Shown: positions 46,553 through 58,955, counted from the first letter of the stretch. The stretch: DNA of 64,000 bases from Dama dama (GCF_033118175.1 NC_083701.1:73656001-73720000), one strand, 5' to 3'. Numbers and translations: made by a program. Notes: generated by a model not told the origin, from the letters alone.

Positions 46553-46929
46553 TGTATTAACTGATACTCAAAATGATAAATACTGTGGAGGCACTATCTT
46601 GGCTACTTACACTCCTTTGGTCCATATCTATTTTCCAATTGGTTCTCCAGGCTTTGGGTGATTCTACTTATTAGCTTACCTGACAGCTTTTCTCTAAGGT
46701 CCCTTTTGGCCCAAATCAGCCAGACCAGGTCTTCGTTACTTCAATTAAGTACTCATACAGTAGATAAAGACCAGGAAGAAAGTTACACCTCAGATATGGT
46801 GGCCACAGGTGCCGCACAAGTAACAGTGAAAACCAAGGACAGAGCTCTAAGCTTATGCAGAGAAAAAGCATAAGCAGCATGAATTACATTTATGTGGGAT
46901 ACACATCAGAATCATCAGAGTTGCTTGAA

Positions 46930-47930
46930 AATATGTAAGTTCACAGTTCACAGAAGAACTAAATACAAATATCCCTGAAATACGCCTCACCCTCACTCAT
47001 AATGAAAGAAATGATACATAAAATGACACTTCAGATACTACTTTTCTTACCTAAGTGTCATCATGCCTGATAGCATATCTTGATGAGGCTATAGGAAAAC
47101 AGGCACTCTCAGAGACCCCTGGTGGGAACACAGAAATAGTATAGATCCCACGTAAGAGACTTTCACAGCAGCTGACCTCTGAACAACAGTGGTTTGAATC
47201 TTGTGGATACACTTCCACATAGATTTTTTACGATAAGGACATACTACAGTACTATACCATCAGGAGTTGGCTGTATCCATGAATGAGGAACCATGGATAT
47301 TGAGGGCTGACTGTAAAGTCATGCACAGATTTTTCAAATGCGCAGGACTCGGCACCATAATCTCTGTGGTTCAGGGGTCAACTGTGATTGACAGTATCAC
47401 ATGTGCTTACTATCTGATCAAGCAATCTCATTCTAGAATTCTATCCTAATGACACATGAAGCTGTTTATTGTAGCATTATTTGCAATAGCAAAAAATGGA
47501 ACCCAATGTCCATCAATAGGGCACTAGCTGAATTAACTTTGGTACATCCAGTCAACAAAGTACTGGGCAGTGATAAAAAGGTGTATGGAATACTCTGCTA
47601 TGGACATTACCCTACAATATTACTGCTAAATGAAGAAAAGCAAGGTGCAGGAACTAGATGCTAAGAACTAGGAAGACTGAGAGGAGAGATATGCATGCAT
47701 ATAATGTGTATACCTGCTTATATTTTCAAAAGGAAGCAACAGATGGATGAATCAACACTAACAAAAATGTTTACCAAAAGGGGATGGGAAAGAGGGGAAG
47801 CAATGGACAGAGTACCCAGACTTCTCCAAATACCACCCTGACTTAACAATTTTGACTCTAGAACTATGTAAATGCCTTATATGGTGATAATATAAAATTA
47901 AATAAAAAATAAATAACTGAAAGCAATGAA
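46930..47930 (+). mobile_element. Old L1 3' region split by a pogo/Tigger-like MITE
   Basis: L1-like blocks flank the MITE: CAGGCACTCTCAGAGACCCC TGGTGGGAACAC before, then CAAGCAATCTCATTCTAGAA, TTGTAGCATTATTTGCAATA and CCCAATGTCCATCAATAGG after. It is degraded. Confidence 0.65.
47169..47384 (+). mobile_element. 216-bp pogo/Tigger-like MITE with terminal inverted repeats
   Basis: The left end CAGCTGACCTCTGAAC and the reverse complement of the right end, CAGTTGACCCCTGAAC, match at 14 of 16 positions. The interior resembles mammalian Tigger/MER2-group elements. It is inserted in an older L1. Confidence 0.75.
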
Positions 47931-48814
47931 TCTGACTAACCCAGTTGGTGGCATAACCAAATGGAAAATCAAGTTACTCTGACTATACATACAAAGGAGG
48001 GACACTCACTGAGAAATCTTAAAACTGCAATGAGTGGGCCTGTTACTTTCAGTAACTTTAAAACTGCTAAGACTTCTGTGTGTGTATGTTAGGATAAAAC
48101 AGATATACCTGTGCTGATGTTATTTAGAATTAAAATTCTGAAGTTAAGAGAAAAGAGAGATAAAGTCAAATGAAGTAAAAATAACTTTTCTCTTCCTTTA
48201 GTGGAAAATAGTCACTTAGAGACTACAGCTCTTCTTTAGAGTGAGCGCTGTCAGCGTGAAGTCGGGATTTGTGTTTTGCTTTCTAAGACAACACCTTCTA
48301 GCTCTGTTCACTGAAAACTCCCATTAACAACTGACCTGATAGTGATGCGTACCATGGGGTTACAGTATACCTCCTTCTTATCCGACACTCAACCTGCCCC
48401 TCCTAAGGCAGATATTATTTCTAATGTTCTAAGCACAGAGCCACAGACAAACACCCCTCCTTTTCCATATCCATATGGCTATATGCACTATTTCACACCT
48501 TGCTCTTTTACTTAAAAATATTATCTTAGAACTTGGCTCTTGCTGATACACATATTCATTTCATGTCATTGTTTATCTAGAATTCTGCCAATCTTTTGCT
48601 ATTAAAGATTCTTCTTCTGTTGCTCCTACTAATTTATCTTGCAGATATTTATATATAAACTATCCACATACATTATATGTGGACATTATTTATATGCATA
48701 TATAAACAATATAAATACCTGCAAGATAAATTTATACAAGTAAAATCGCTGGTTCAAGGACCACACTTTGAATCATTACTCCAGTTAGCTAGAATAAATG
48801 ATCTGAAGTGCCCT

Positions 48815-49175
48815 AACCAAGGTTCTTCCGTGCTTTTACATATGCTGCTCCTTCTCCCTCCCATACTTTTGGCTGCCAATCTGCAATGAACTCTAATCCT
48901 TCCTACAAGAGTCAAAGTGTTACCCTCTGAATCTTTCTCTTACTCTACTCTCACAGACCTATAGGCCATCTCCAATTCCAAGCAGAACTATGACACTTTC
49001 CTCTTAAGTTCTCACTGCATCCAGTTAACAATCACTTTGCATGGTAACTGTCCATGCAAAACAAACCTGCCTGACATTATACAGTAAGTCCCTGCAGTAC
49101 TAGGGTCTTGTGTTTTCATATATGAATGCCACTTAACAAATATTTGCCCAGTGATTGAATGAATGGCTTAAACGC
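48815..49175 (+). repeat. LINE2 3' end
   Basis: It has GTGCTTTTACATATGCTGCT CCTTCTCCC, then TGTTACCCTCTGAATCTTTC and GTACTAGGGTCTTGTG. It ends ACTTAACAAATATTTGCCCA GTGATTGAATGAATGG. Confidence 0.65.
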
Positions 49176-49494
49176 ATGGAAAAGGGCTTTTAGCATCTTT
49201 CTCCATTCTAATAATCATTTAAAGACCAGCTCAGTTCAATGGGGCTTATTTTAATACCCAAATTCTCCCACCACCAAAAAGGATAGAGCTTCTCAGCATC
49301 CAGTACAGGTTCAATAAATACTCATGGAATAAATATTTTTACACAGTTTCTATCTTTGAGGCCTATTACAACAAATACACCATGGCATCAATCTAAAAGA
49401 AAAGATACTTATAAAATAAGTCTGCTAAATTAGGTATTAAGAAGAAAGTTTCATCAGGAAACTATTAGTTTAAATGACTGTGAAAACAACTTAC

Positions 49495-49585
49495 CAGTTA
49501 CCTGTAACTGCAACCTTCCACTGTGGTTATTACTAGTATCAGATCTTGGTGAAGCAGTGGCCATGTCCCAAAATTCAGCTTAAAT
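49495..49585 (-). CDS. WWP1: WWP1 first coding exon (start codon at 49564-49562)
   Basis: This exon starts the WWP1 ubiquitin ligase. Read on the minus strand, a T-rich acceptor ending TTTTGTAG precedes a 21-nt leader. That leader has an in-frame TAA at 49582-49580, so the ATG at 49564 must be the start. The ATG has a good context (G at -3, G at +4). It encodes MATASPRSDTSNNHSGRLQL followed by QVT and the first base of Val. The donor is ACTG|GTAAGT at 49495/49494. A GT seven bases earlier (49501) is weaker and breaks the frame with the next exon. This short N-terminal tail leads straight into the first C2 beta strand. The N-terminus matches mammalian WWP1 as I know it and not ITCH or WWP2. 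The exons carrying the rest of the 5' UTR were not found. Confidence 0.95.
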
Positions 49586-50054
49586 CTACAAAAAAGTTAA
49601 TTTATTCACATATTAGACTAGAGACTATAATTTTCAATATGATTAACACCTTGTCCCCAGTAAATCTTGCATGTTTCTTTTTACAGATAACTTTTTCAAG
49701 TTCTATTTCACTGCCCCACCCTATTTTTACTTTTTAAATAAAACACAAAGCCAAGCTACTTCAGCTTTCTCCTACATGGAAAGTATTTTAAGGCTAAACT
49801 TCTATTCACCTTTAACTTACTAAGATAAAGATGAACACTAAGGGTAAGATTGAAAAAGGTAATATAAATATGTTTCTTACCCTCATGGACTTCATTATTA
49901 TGATTATTAAACATAATTTAATAAACATAAAAAATAATAAAAATTATTAAACATAGATTTTAAAAAATTAGTTTTAGCAATAAAAGGCATATTGGTCAAG
50001 CAAAGAGACCATGAAAATGGCATTGCATATCTGAAAAGGAACCATTTTGAATTT

Positions 50055-50245
50055 GCTTAAACTCTTCATTTTAGAATAGTTTCAGATTTAAAGAAAAGTT
50101 GTGAAGAAAACAGCATTCTCATATATCCTATACCCAGTATCCTCTACTATTAACTTCTTCTATTAGGAGGCTATATTTGTCATAATTAATGAACCAATAT
50201 CAATATATTATTACTAATTAGAGCATATAGTTTATTCAGATTAGA
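50055..50245 (-). mobile_element. Old L1 3' UTR fragment
   Basis: The + strand reads TTTAGAATAGTTTCAGATTT, CCTATACCCAGTATCCTCTA, then TTTGTCATAATTAATGAACC AATATC, as in the reverse complement of L1M 3' UTRs. Confidence 0.65.
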
Positions 50246-50469
50246 CAGAACTTAAGAGAGAATCAGCAAACTTGAATATAAACTTTAAAAAATCATTTCG
50301 AAGTAATGCTGAGATAAACAGCTTAAAAAATCAAAGAGAAACTAAAAGACATGAAAAGATAAAATGTGACCTGACATATACTGCCACTCATAATCTCAGA
50401 AAATGAAGAAAGAAGTCATACTAGAAGAGAAAATGACTTAGTTTTCTAGAACCATGAAATACATGTGTT

Positions 50470-51580
50470 CACAATTCTAAGAAACACTATATAAAACAGT
50501 TGGGATAAACATGAAGACACTCACGTCTGGACACCTAGGGACACACAGCAGTCACACTGCACGGTACCAAAACACAGAGCCTGCTAAAAGCAGCCAGAGA
50601 CAAAAGGGATGACCCACAGAAGAGAGTCAAGGGACAGCAGAATTCTCAACAAGCGGCAATGGAAACGCAGAAGGCAGAGCAAACATCTATCTGCGAAAAC
50701 TAAGAGAAAATTTACTCAATCACCAAAACTCTCTTTGGGACACAATCACCAAACTCTCTTTGGAAAGTATCAAGACTTTGCCAGATAAATCAAAAAGAGT
50801 TTATGAATAGCAGGCCTTTACTTCGACAAAATGTGAAAGACACGTTTCCAAAAAAGAGTAAAATTACACAGAAGGATGCTCTGAGATGCAAGAAGGGAAA
50901 GATGAGCCAAGAAACTGGTCAGCATACAAGTAAATCTACATAAACACTGTCAATAAAATAACAACAGTGACATCTTATTATGGTATGTAAATAAACCAGA
51001 ATAAAATACAGAACCAAGAACAGAAGCACAGAGCAGAGGGGCTCGGCAGGGAGTGAAAGAATGGGCGCTGACGAGGTCAACTCTCTGCTGAGGGACTGTG
51101 CTCTGGCTTAACTCTGGACTATACAGCATTCCCAGCAGGATTTCAAGGGTACTCACAGAAGAATGGAAATAAGGAGTATAATTTACAAACTAATAGAGTG
51201 GAAGAGAATACAATTAAAAAAAAAAAATCAATTCCCAAAAAATGGCTAGAAAAGGAAAAGAAAAAAAAGCATAAACAACCAGCATTATCAGAAAGCACAA
51301 AGGAAGAGAGTCCAAATATAGAAATTAATCACAGTGACAGCAAACTCAAAAGTAAGGCAAGAGACGCCTGCAAAACAAAGATGCTGACAGCATGAAAGCA
51401 AAAATATGGAAAGGACATGCTAGGCAAAGATAAACAAAAGGAAAGCTGGACTTAGTTATAATAGCAGAGAAAGAGCATTATCAGGGAAAACAAAGAAAAT
51501 GATACAAGATTCCACCTAAGTAAGCAGACAGAGAACTCCAAATTTGCACACTTAAGAAAAAATAGCCTAGTTTTGGTTCC
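50470..51580 (+). mobile_element. Probable old L1/HAL1-type fragment
   Basis: This A-rich, purine-heavy text includes AAGACTTTGCCAGATAAATC AAAAAG, GGCCTTTACTTCGACAAAAT and GATGCTCTGAGATGCAAGAA. It resembles degraded L1/HAL1 ORF sequence. No frame is preserved, and the assignment is tentative. Confidence 0.4.
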
Positions 51581-51589
51581 TTCTCCCAG

Positions 51590-53520
51590 CCCAACAAAGT
51601 GATCTCAGCCAAAAAGAATGGGAAGTCCCTAACAGACTTCCGGGTTGAGAAATGGTATAGCATGGTAGAAGGAGCATCTATGACCCTGACACAGATGATC
51701 TGGAGGCTGTTTCAACCACTTGGCACAGTTATGACGACAGCACATCACAGCAGCTGTGACTGACTGTTACATCCTACCCACCACTCCACAGGCTGCTGGG
51801 AACAGGGCCACTTCCCATCTGCCGCCCTACACTGTCTTTCTAGGGAGCCCAACTTGTGAGAGACCGAAGTCTCCACTCAGGAATTCTTCAGAGAATTATC
51901 AGCACTCTGCATTTACCGTGAGAACCCAGGAATGCAGGGAGGTTGAAAGGTTTTGATTATGCTCAGTTTGAGAACCTGGAGTCCCCGTTCAGTGTCCAGA
52001 GCCTCAGTAAAGAATCTCTAGACAACAGAATGCCAGGGAACACTGCTAATCAAGGACAGGACAGAAACAAAGATGGTGGTTCTTTTGGCTGAAAAAGAAA
52101 TCAGAATTTTCACAAAACAGATATGGACCGGAGGAGCTGTCCTGCACAGACAGCCTGGATTTGCCTATTCACCTAGAAGAGGTGAAGAGAGCTTTGAAGG
52201 CAAACATCGTGATCACCATGGAGGCCACAACTGCCATCATGACAAAGGCAGCAGAGGCCGTGACAGAGGCCGTGACTTCAGGACAAACAGTGGCAAAAAG
52301 GCAACCTGTAGCGGGTACCAGAGGGACAATGAGTGTGTAGCTCCATGGACAGGACGTTCAGTCGTGGAGCACCAAAGACAACTGCTCTCCAGATATTATA
52401 GGTATGACAACTGAGGACCCTTTCAGAGGCCCAAACTGCATTTCAAGCCTCAGAGTATTCCTAACGAAGATGTCTCCTCTGCTGGTACCTCCTTAAGTAG
52501 CTCTCAGGCAGCTTCTATCTTTGGAGCAGCAGAGGTGAGCCTGACGCCCCCGCTGGGAGAGAACAAGCAGCAGAGCAGCCACAGGAGGAATGGGAGAAAC
52601 GGCAGCATCAGCTTGCTGTTCAGCCACTCAGTCGTGTCTGACTCTGCGACCCCAGGGACTGCAGCATGCCATGCTTCTCTGTCCTTCACCCTCTCCCGGA
52701 GCTTGCTCACACTCATGTCCATCTAGTGGGCGATGCATCCAACCATCTCATCCTCTGTCGTCCCCGTCTTCTCCCACCCTCAGTCTTTCCCAGCATCAGG
52801 GTCTTTTCCAGTGAGTCGGCTCTTTGCATCAGGTAGCCAAAGTACTGGAGCTTTAGCTTCAATGAATACTCAGGGTTGATTTTCTTCAGGATGGACTGGT
52901 CTGATCTCCAACTAGAATGACAGCCTCGGGAGAGACACCGAAACTGGCAAAGGAAAGAATTTCAAGAACAGTAATGGTCAAGAACAGGAAGTGAGTCATC
53001 TCGGACTGGGACCTTGCCGAGTGCGCCAGAAGTCAGACAAGGGTTGGATGAAGGAGACAGTGAGACCTCTCTGGAAAGTGAAATACTCAGCAAAAGCAAA
53101 AGACTGTCACTCTCCAACTTCTAAGCCTCCCAGACCTGAGGAGCTGCCAGAGGAAATGCTGGCCCCTCCATCGAGAGAATGCTTAGGTGACGGGAAGTGC
53201 TAATCCTCTGTTGATCTCAGTTCAAACACAGAGCAGCAGTCCCCTACAACGGATGGGGAGAAGTCACTCCAGTTCAACCATCTCAGCAAGGATCAACCTG
53301 GAAAGAGGAAAATAAGGCAGATGTAGTGAGTGCCCCAAAAGGTGAAAGTTGGGGACACCAGCATGGACCAAGAGATAAAGTAATAAGGACTAACGGAAGA
53401 AGTGAGAGAGAAAACAGAACAAAAGGATCAAGAACTCCAATCTGCATCTGAAACTTGTTCTTAGAAGAACGCAGCTTCTAAGTTCAGTACCGTGAGAATG
53501 ATGCTCTCCCAGTTGACTGT
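51590..53520 (+). pseudogene. EIF4BP: EIF4B processed pseudogene, interrupted by BovB
   Basis: This is an intronless, collinear copy of the mRNA for translation initiation factor eIF4B, whose product is an RRM protein that stimulates the eIF4A helicase. The parts appear in gene order: the N-terminal AAAAAGAATGGGAAGTCCCT AACAGAC; the acidic segment (TTTCAACCACTTGGCACAG); ILPTTPQAAG followed by PPYTVFLGSP of the RRM; FDYAQFENLESPFSVQSLSK; the DRYG-type region (YSPRRGEESFEGKHRDHHGG); SSQAASIFGAAE; then, after BovB (52612-52911), DCHSPTSKPPRPEELPEEML and NTEQQSPTTDGEK. Stops and frameshifts are frequent, so it is non-functional. No clear poly(A) tail or target duplication was found. It lies opposite in strand to WWP1. 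Confidence 0.9.
52612..52911 (-). mobile_element. BovB 3' fragment inside the EIF4B pseudogene
   Basis: The + strand runs TGTTCAGCCACTCAGTCGTG through TTTCCCAGCATCAGGGTC to GGATGGACTGGTCTGATCTC. This is the reverse complement of the BovB 3' 0.3 kb. The pseudogene text resumes directly after it. Confidence 0.9.
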
Positions 53521-54081
53521 GAAAATTAAAAATAGAATTCTACACCCCGTGCTTTCTCCTAGCCTCACTCTACCCTGAAACATTTCTAAGCAAATCAAAT
53601 CTCTATCCAGACAAGGCAAAAAAAAAAAGAAAATTCACAATCTCCTGGGAGGAGAAAAGCCTGTAAAGATTGTTAGAACTACAGGAAGAAACTGACAAAC
53701 TGACCATTGATGTGGGTGATTTCAACACACGCTGATTTTCTACAGATCAAGTGAATCAAAAAATACCTAAAAACAAAATGATGAACAAGAATTTAATGAA
53801 CAGAACCTTATATCTGAGAAAACAAACATTCTGAGAAAACATTCTTCTCAAGGATACATGGGACATATAGAAAAACAATATACACATTGGGAGGTAACAA
53901 AAATGTCACTAAATTTCAAACAATATGTAGAATTTTGTACCTGGGTGCTGGTCAAAATGCAGTTAAAAATCAGTAATGAAAGATAAATTTTTTAAATACA
54001 AAGAGAAAATAATAACACTTCTAAATATAGCATGAGTTGTCAGAAACCGTAATGCAAATTTTTCTAAAAATACTAAAAACT

Positions 54082-54415
54082 GGACTCCCCGGGAAGAGTG
54101 GTTGTGAGCCCACCTGCCAATGCAGAGGACACAGGTGAGGTCCCGGTCTGGAAAGATACCACACGTCAGGAGCAATTTAGCCCAGAGGGCACAAGTTCTG
54201 AGCCCGCACTGTAGAAACCTCCAGCCCCAAGGACTGAAGCCCTCCTGCCCCAGGGCACGTACTCTGCAACAAGTGAAGCCAGCGCAACGAGAAGCCTGCA
54301 TGCCTCAACAAGAGCGAAACCCCTGCTCACTGCAACCAGAGAAAGCCCTCGAGTAGCAACGAAGACCCAGCACAACCAAAAATAAACAATTAAATACAAG
54401 TAAAAAAATAAAAAT
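54082..54415 (+). mobile_element. CHR-2-type tRNA SINE
   Basis: It starts GGACTCCCCGGGAAGAGTGG. It has GCCAATGCAGAGGACACAGG, CACTGTAGAAACCTCCAGCC and GCAACAAGTGAAGCCAGCGC, and ends GAAGACCCAGCACAACCAAA AATAAAC with an A-rich tail. Confidence 0.8.
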
Positions 54416-54417
54416 GT

Positions 54418-54483
54418 TCTGTTGTTTAGCTGCAAAGTCATGTCCGACTCTTTGTGACCCCATGGACTGCAGCATATCAGGCT
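54418..54483 (-). mobile_element. BovB/ART2A tail fragment
   Basis: The + strand reads TGTTGTTTAGCTGCAAAGTC ATGTCCGACTCTTTG, then CCCATGGACTGCAGCATATC AGGCTTC. It is directly behind the CHR-2 SINE. Confidence 0.8.
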
Positions 54484-54802
54484 TCAAAAAAAAACACCTA
54501 AAAACTGAATGTAACTGAATTAAAAACATTTTTGGAATACAGTAAATGTTACAGTTTCAGGCAAATCTATTGCCTTAATGACTTGTACTAGGAAAAGAAG
54601 AAAGGCTGAAAATAAATGAGTTAACAGGACAATCTGCTAAATGAGAAAGATAGTAATCAGTAAACCCTAAGAAAGCAAAAGGTAATAAAAAAACAGAAAT
54701 TAGTGAAGTAAAAAAAGGTAACAGAGAGGATCAACAAAGTCACAGTTCTTAGAAAATACTAAAACAAATAAATGTCTGCCAAGATTTGGTGAAGGGTAAA
54801 TA

Positions 54803-57779
54803 AAATGAACGCCCTCATGGAACGCCCTCGTGGATCACAGCCTGGTTGTGTAAGGAGCTCGTGTAACTCAATGAAGCTGTGAGCCATACAGTGCAGGGCC
54901 ACTCAGGACGGATGGGTCACAGTGGAGACTTCTGACAAAATGTGGGCCGCTGGAGGAGGGGACGGCAGCCCACTCCAGTATTCCTGCCACGAGAACGCGT
55001 GAACAATACGAAAAGGCATAAAGATATGACAAGTGGAAGATGAGCCCAACATGTCAGAAAGTGTCCAATATGCTACAGGAGAAGAGCAGAGGTCAAACCA
55101 TTCACCGTCACAGCAATTCAAGTCTCTGCCCCAACCTCTAATGCCCAAGAAGCTGAAGTTGACCGGCTCTATGAAGACCTACAAGACCTTCTAGAACTAA
55201 CATCAAAAAAGATGTCCTTTTCACCACAGGGGATTGGAATGCAAAAGTAGGATGTCAAGAGATACCTCGAATAACAGGCAAGTTTGGCCTTCAAGTACAA
55301 AATGAAGCAGGGCAAAGGCTAATAGAGTTTTGCCAAGAGAACTCATTGGTCATAGCAAACATCCTCTTCCAGCAACACAAAAGACAACTCTACACGTGGA
55401 CACCACCAAATGGTCAATACTGAAATCAGATTGATTTTGTACTTTGCAGCTGATGATGGAGAAACTCTATACAGTCAGCAAAAACAAGACCTGGAGTGAA
55501 CAGTGGCTCTGACCATGAACTCCTTATTACAAAATTCAGGCTTAAACTGAAGAAAGTAGGGAAAGCCACTAGGCCATTCAGGTATGCCATAAATAAAATC
55601 CCTTATGAGTATACACTAGAGGTGATGAATAGATTCAAGGGATTAGATCAGGTAGACAGAGTGCCTGAAGAACTATGGACGGAGGTTTGTGACACTGCAC
55701 AGGAGGCAGTGACCACAACCATCCCAAAGAAAAAGAAATGCAAGAAGGCAAAGTGGTTGTCTAAAGAGGCTTTATAAATAGCTGAGAAAAGGAAAGAAGT
55801 GAAAAGCAAAGGAGAAACGGAAAGATATACCCAACTGAATGCAAAGTTCCAGAGAATAACAAGGGAAGATAAGACCTTCTTCAATGAACAATGCAAAGAA
55901 GTAGAGGAAAACAATAGAATGGGAAAGTCTAGAGATCTCTTCAAGAAAATTGGGAGATATCAAGGGAACATTTCATGCAAAGATGGGCTCAACAGAAGAT
56001 AGAAACAGTAAGGACCTAAGAGAAGCAGAAGAGATTAAAAAGAGGTGGCAAGAGTAAACAAAAAAGATCATAATGACCCAAATAACCATGATGGTGTGGT
56101 CACTCACCTAGAGCCAGACACCCTGGAATGTGAAGTCAAGTGGGCCTTAGGAAGCATTACTTCGAACAAAGCTACTGGAGGTGATGGAATTCCAGCTGAG
56201 CTATTTCAAATCCTAAAAGATGATGCTGTGAAAGTGCTGCACTCAATATGCCAGCAAATTTGGAAAACTCAGCAGTGGCCACAGGACTGGAAAACGTCAG
56301 TTTTCATTCCAATCGCAAAGAGGGGCAATGCCAAAGAATGTTCAAACTATACAATTGCATTCTTTTCACATGCTAGTAAGGTTATGCTCGAAATCTTCAA
56401 ACTAGGCTTCAGTAATATGTGAATTGAGAAGTCCAGAAGTACAAATTAGGTTTAGCAAGGACAGAGGAACCAGAGATCAAATTAACAAAATCTGTAGGAT
56501 CATAGAGAAAGCAAAGGAATTCCAAAAAAATATTATTTCTGCTTCATTGACTATATGAATCACAACAAATGGAAACATTTGGAAACAAGTGGAAAACTCT
56601 TCAAGAGATGGGAATACTAGACCACCTTACCTGTCTCCTGAGAAACCTGTATTTAGGTCAGGAAACAACATTTAGAATCTCACATGGAACAATTGAATGG
56701 TTCAAAATTGGGAAAGGAGTATGTCAAGGCTATATACTGTCACTCTGCTTATTTAAGTTCTATGCAGAGTACATCATGTGAAATGCTGGGCTGGAAGAAG
56801 CACAAGCTGGAATCAGGATTGCTGACAGAAATATCAACAACCTCAGATATTTGAAGATGATACCACTCTAACAGCAGAAAGTGGAGAGGAACTAAAGGCC
56901 CCTTGATGAAAGTGAAAGAGGAGAGTGAAAACGCTGACTTAAAACTCAACATTCAAAAAACTAAGATCAAAGCATCCTGTCTCATCACTTCATGGCAAAT
57001 AGAAGAGGGACAAAATGGAAGCAGTGACAGATTTCATTTACTTGGGTTCCCAGATCACTGCTGATGGTGACTGCAGTCTTGAAAAATTAAAAGACACTTG
57101 TTCCTTGGAGGGTCTTCCCTGGTGGCTCAGGAGGTAAAGAATCCTCCTGCAAAGCAGGAGACCTAGGTTGGATCCCTGGATTGAGAAGATCCCCTGGAGA
57201 AGGGAATGGCTATCCACTCCTGGATTCTTGTCTGGAGAAAAGGAAAGCTATGACAAATCTAGATAGCATATTAAAAGCAAAGACATCACTTTGCTGACAA
57301 AGGTCTACAGAGTCAAAGCTACGGTTTTTCCTAACCATGTACAGATGTGACAGTAGAACCATAAAGAAAGCTGACTGCTAAAGGAGGCTGACTGGGAGGC
57401 TAAAGAATTGATGCTTTTGAACTACAGTGCTGGAAAAGACTCTTTAGAGTCCCTTGGACTGTGAGGAGATCAAGCCAGTCAATCCTAAAGGAAATCAGTC
57501 CTGAATATTCACTGGAAGGACTGATGCTGAATCTGAAGCTCCAATACTCTGGCCACCTGATGCAAAGAACTGACTCATTGGAAAAGACTCTGATGCTGAG
57601 AAAGATCGAGGGCAAGAGAAGTGTGTGTCAGGGCATAAAACAGTTAGATAGCATCACTAATTCAATGAGTTTGAGCAAACTCCGGGAGTTTATTAAGGAC
57701 AGGGAAGCCTGGCATGCTGCAGTCCATGGTGTTGCAAAGAATCGGACACGACTTAGTGACTGAATAGAAACAACAACAA
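54803..57779 (+). pseudogene. Long BovB LINE (endonuclease + RT), inactive
   Basis: This is the longest direct BovB copy, about 2.85 kb without its SINE. It starts at AAATGAACGCCCTCATGGAA in the BovB 5' region. The endonuclease part (55100-55500) is frameshifted: GATTGGAATGCAAAAG marks the GDWNAK motif. RT frames follow, including SGSDHELLITKFRLKLKKVG at 55496, YTQLNAKFQRITREDKTFFN at 55799, then DTLECEVKWALGSITSNKAT and GGDGIPAELFQILKDDAVKV within 56045-56422. YLGQETTFRISHGTIEWFKI and GKGVCQGYILSLCLFKFYAE lie within 56569-56781. The YADD region is frameshifted at about 56850. It ends with the tail ATCGGACACGACTTAGTGAC TGAAT. Confidence 0.95.
57109..57238 (+). mobile_element. Bov-tA SINE inside BovB
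   Basis: GGTCTTCCCTGGTGGCTCAG to CTGGATTCTTGTCTGGAG interrupts the BovB text CTTGTTCCTTGGA / GGAAAGCTATGAC. It lacks the shared BovB-like tail and so is 3'-truncated. Confidence 0.88.
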
Positions 57780-57999
57780 ATAAGGTGAAACAACATAAAG
57801 AGGCCGGACACATGTATATGTATGGCCGAGTCCCACTGCTGTCCGCCTGAAACTATCCCAACATTGTTAATCGGGTATCCTTCAATACAAAAAAAGTTTC
57901 CCGAAAGACCTACACATCTAAGGACATACTAATATAACAGATGCAGCAGTGCAGAACTGTGAGAAAGGAGAGACAATTACATGGTCCTGATATTATCTA

Positions 58000-58955
58000 T
58001 AATGGAAGAATTAAACTTGATTCCTACCTCACATCATATACAAAATCAATTCAAGATGGACTAGTGATATTAGTATAAAAGGCAAACTTTTAAAAGAAAT
58101 CACACTTATTGTTTTGCATCCTCCCAAAAAAGAAAGATTTCTTAAGCATACTAACCAAAGAAGAAAAGAATGAATGAATATTTTGACTGTGTGGAAACTG
58201 AGAACTTCTATTTAGCATAAAACATCATTAAAAATAGACAACTAAAAGACAAGCCACAAACTGGGAGATATTTACAAAATGTAAAACTGAATAAACGTTA
58301 GTAATTAAACTATGTAAGAACCTTGACAAAAAAATTAAAACAAAAAACCACAGTAAGCAAATGTGGGGAAAAAAAAAACTGAATAGAAATTTTATAGACA
58401 TGGAAACTTGTTTGGCCAGAAGTATTTTTAAGAAATACAGAAGCTCAATTATTCATCAGAGAAATACTAGTTAAGACCCCAAGAGATGCTATTTTCAAAC
58501 TCACAAGAATGGTAAAGACTAGGAATTTTGACCAAATAATGGAAAGAAAAAAAGGTGGGGCAGTGGTGACTCCTTACACACTGCTACTAGTTGTTTAAAC
58601 TGGCAAAGCTTAAACTGCTGGTAGGTATTAAATTTGGTAAACTTGTTGGAAAACAACTTGGCATTATTATATAAAGTTGAACATTTGTATGTCCTTAATG
58701 AACAATTCTAGGTACATACTACAAAAATTTTTGCACTGATACTTGTTCCAAGTTTAAGCATTCTTCATAATAAAAGCCACCACCAATATGCTCAAACGTT
58801 CACTGGCAGAAAAATGGTTAAAAGAATTAGGCTAATACACAATGGAACATTATACAGTAGTGAGAATGAATGAACTATAGCTGTAGGCAACAACATGAAT
58901 GGATCTTAGAAAACGTAATAGTAAATAAAAATAGACAAACAGGAGTTCAAAGTAG
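58000..58955 (+). mobile_element. Old L1 ORF2 3' part and 3' UTR
   Basis: The order is L1-like: TTCAAGATGGACTAGTGATA, AATAGACAACTAAAAGACAA GCCAC, AAACTGCTGGTAGGTATTAA, TTGGAAAACAACTTGGCATT, AATGGAACATTATACAGTAG and AACATGAATGGATCTTAGAA. It is degraded. Confidence 0.65.

Larger units (their letters stand above)
38586..49494 (-). other. WWP1: WWP1 intron 1 of the coding region
   Basis: This 10.9-kb intron holds two Bov-tA2 SINEs, L1 fragments, the inverted BovB with its LTR, a second BovB, a pogo/Tigger-like MITE and L2. I see nothing recognisable at 43566-44370, 46553-46930, 47935-48815 or 49180-49494. Confidence 0.8.
53630..54800 (+). mobile_element. Old L1 ORF2-like sequence, interrupted
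   Basis: L1-like blocks are TTGATGTGGGTGATTTCAAC AC, AAACATTCTTCTCAAGGATA CATGGGACAT, and, after the inserted SINE and BovB tail, AGAAATTAGTGAAGTAAAAA AAGG. The L1 may continue at 58000 on the other side of the long BovB. Confidence 0.55.

Noticed and set aside
49500..49501. Alternative donor GT at 49501/49500 after the CAG of LQLQ
   Set aside because: Joining it to exon 2 breaks the reading frame. The donor at 49494 (GGTAAGT) gives the correct VTVSSAK continuation.
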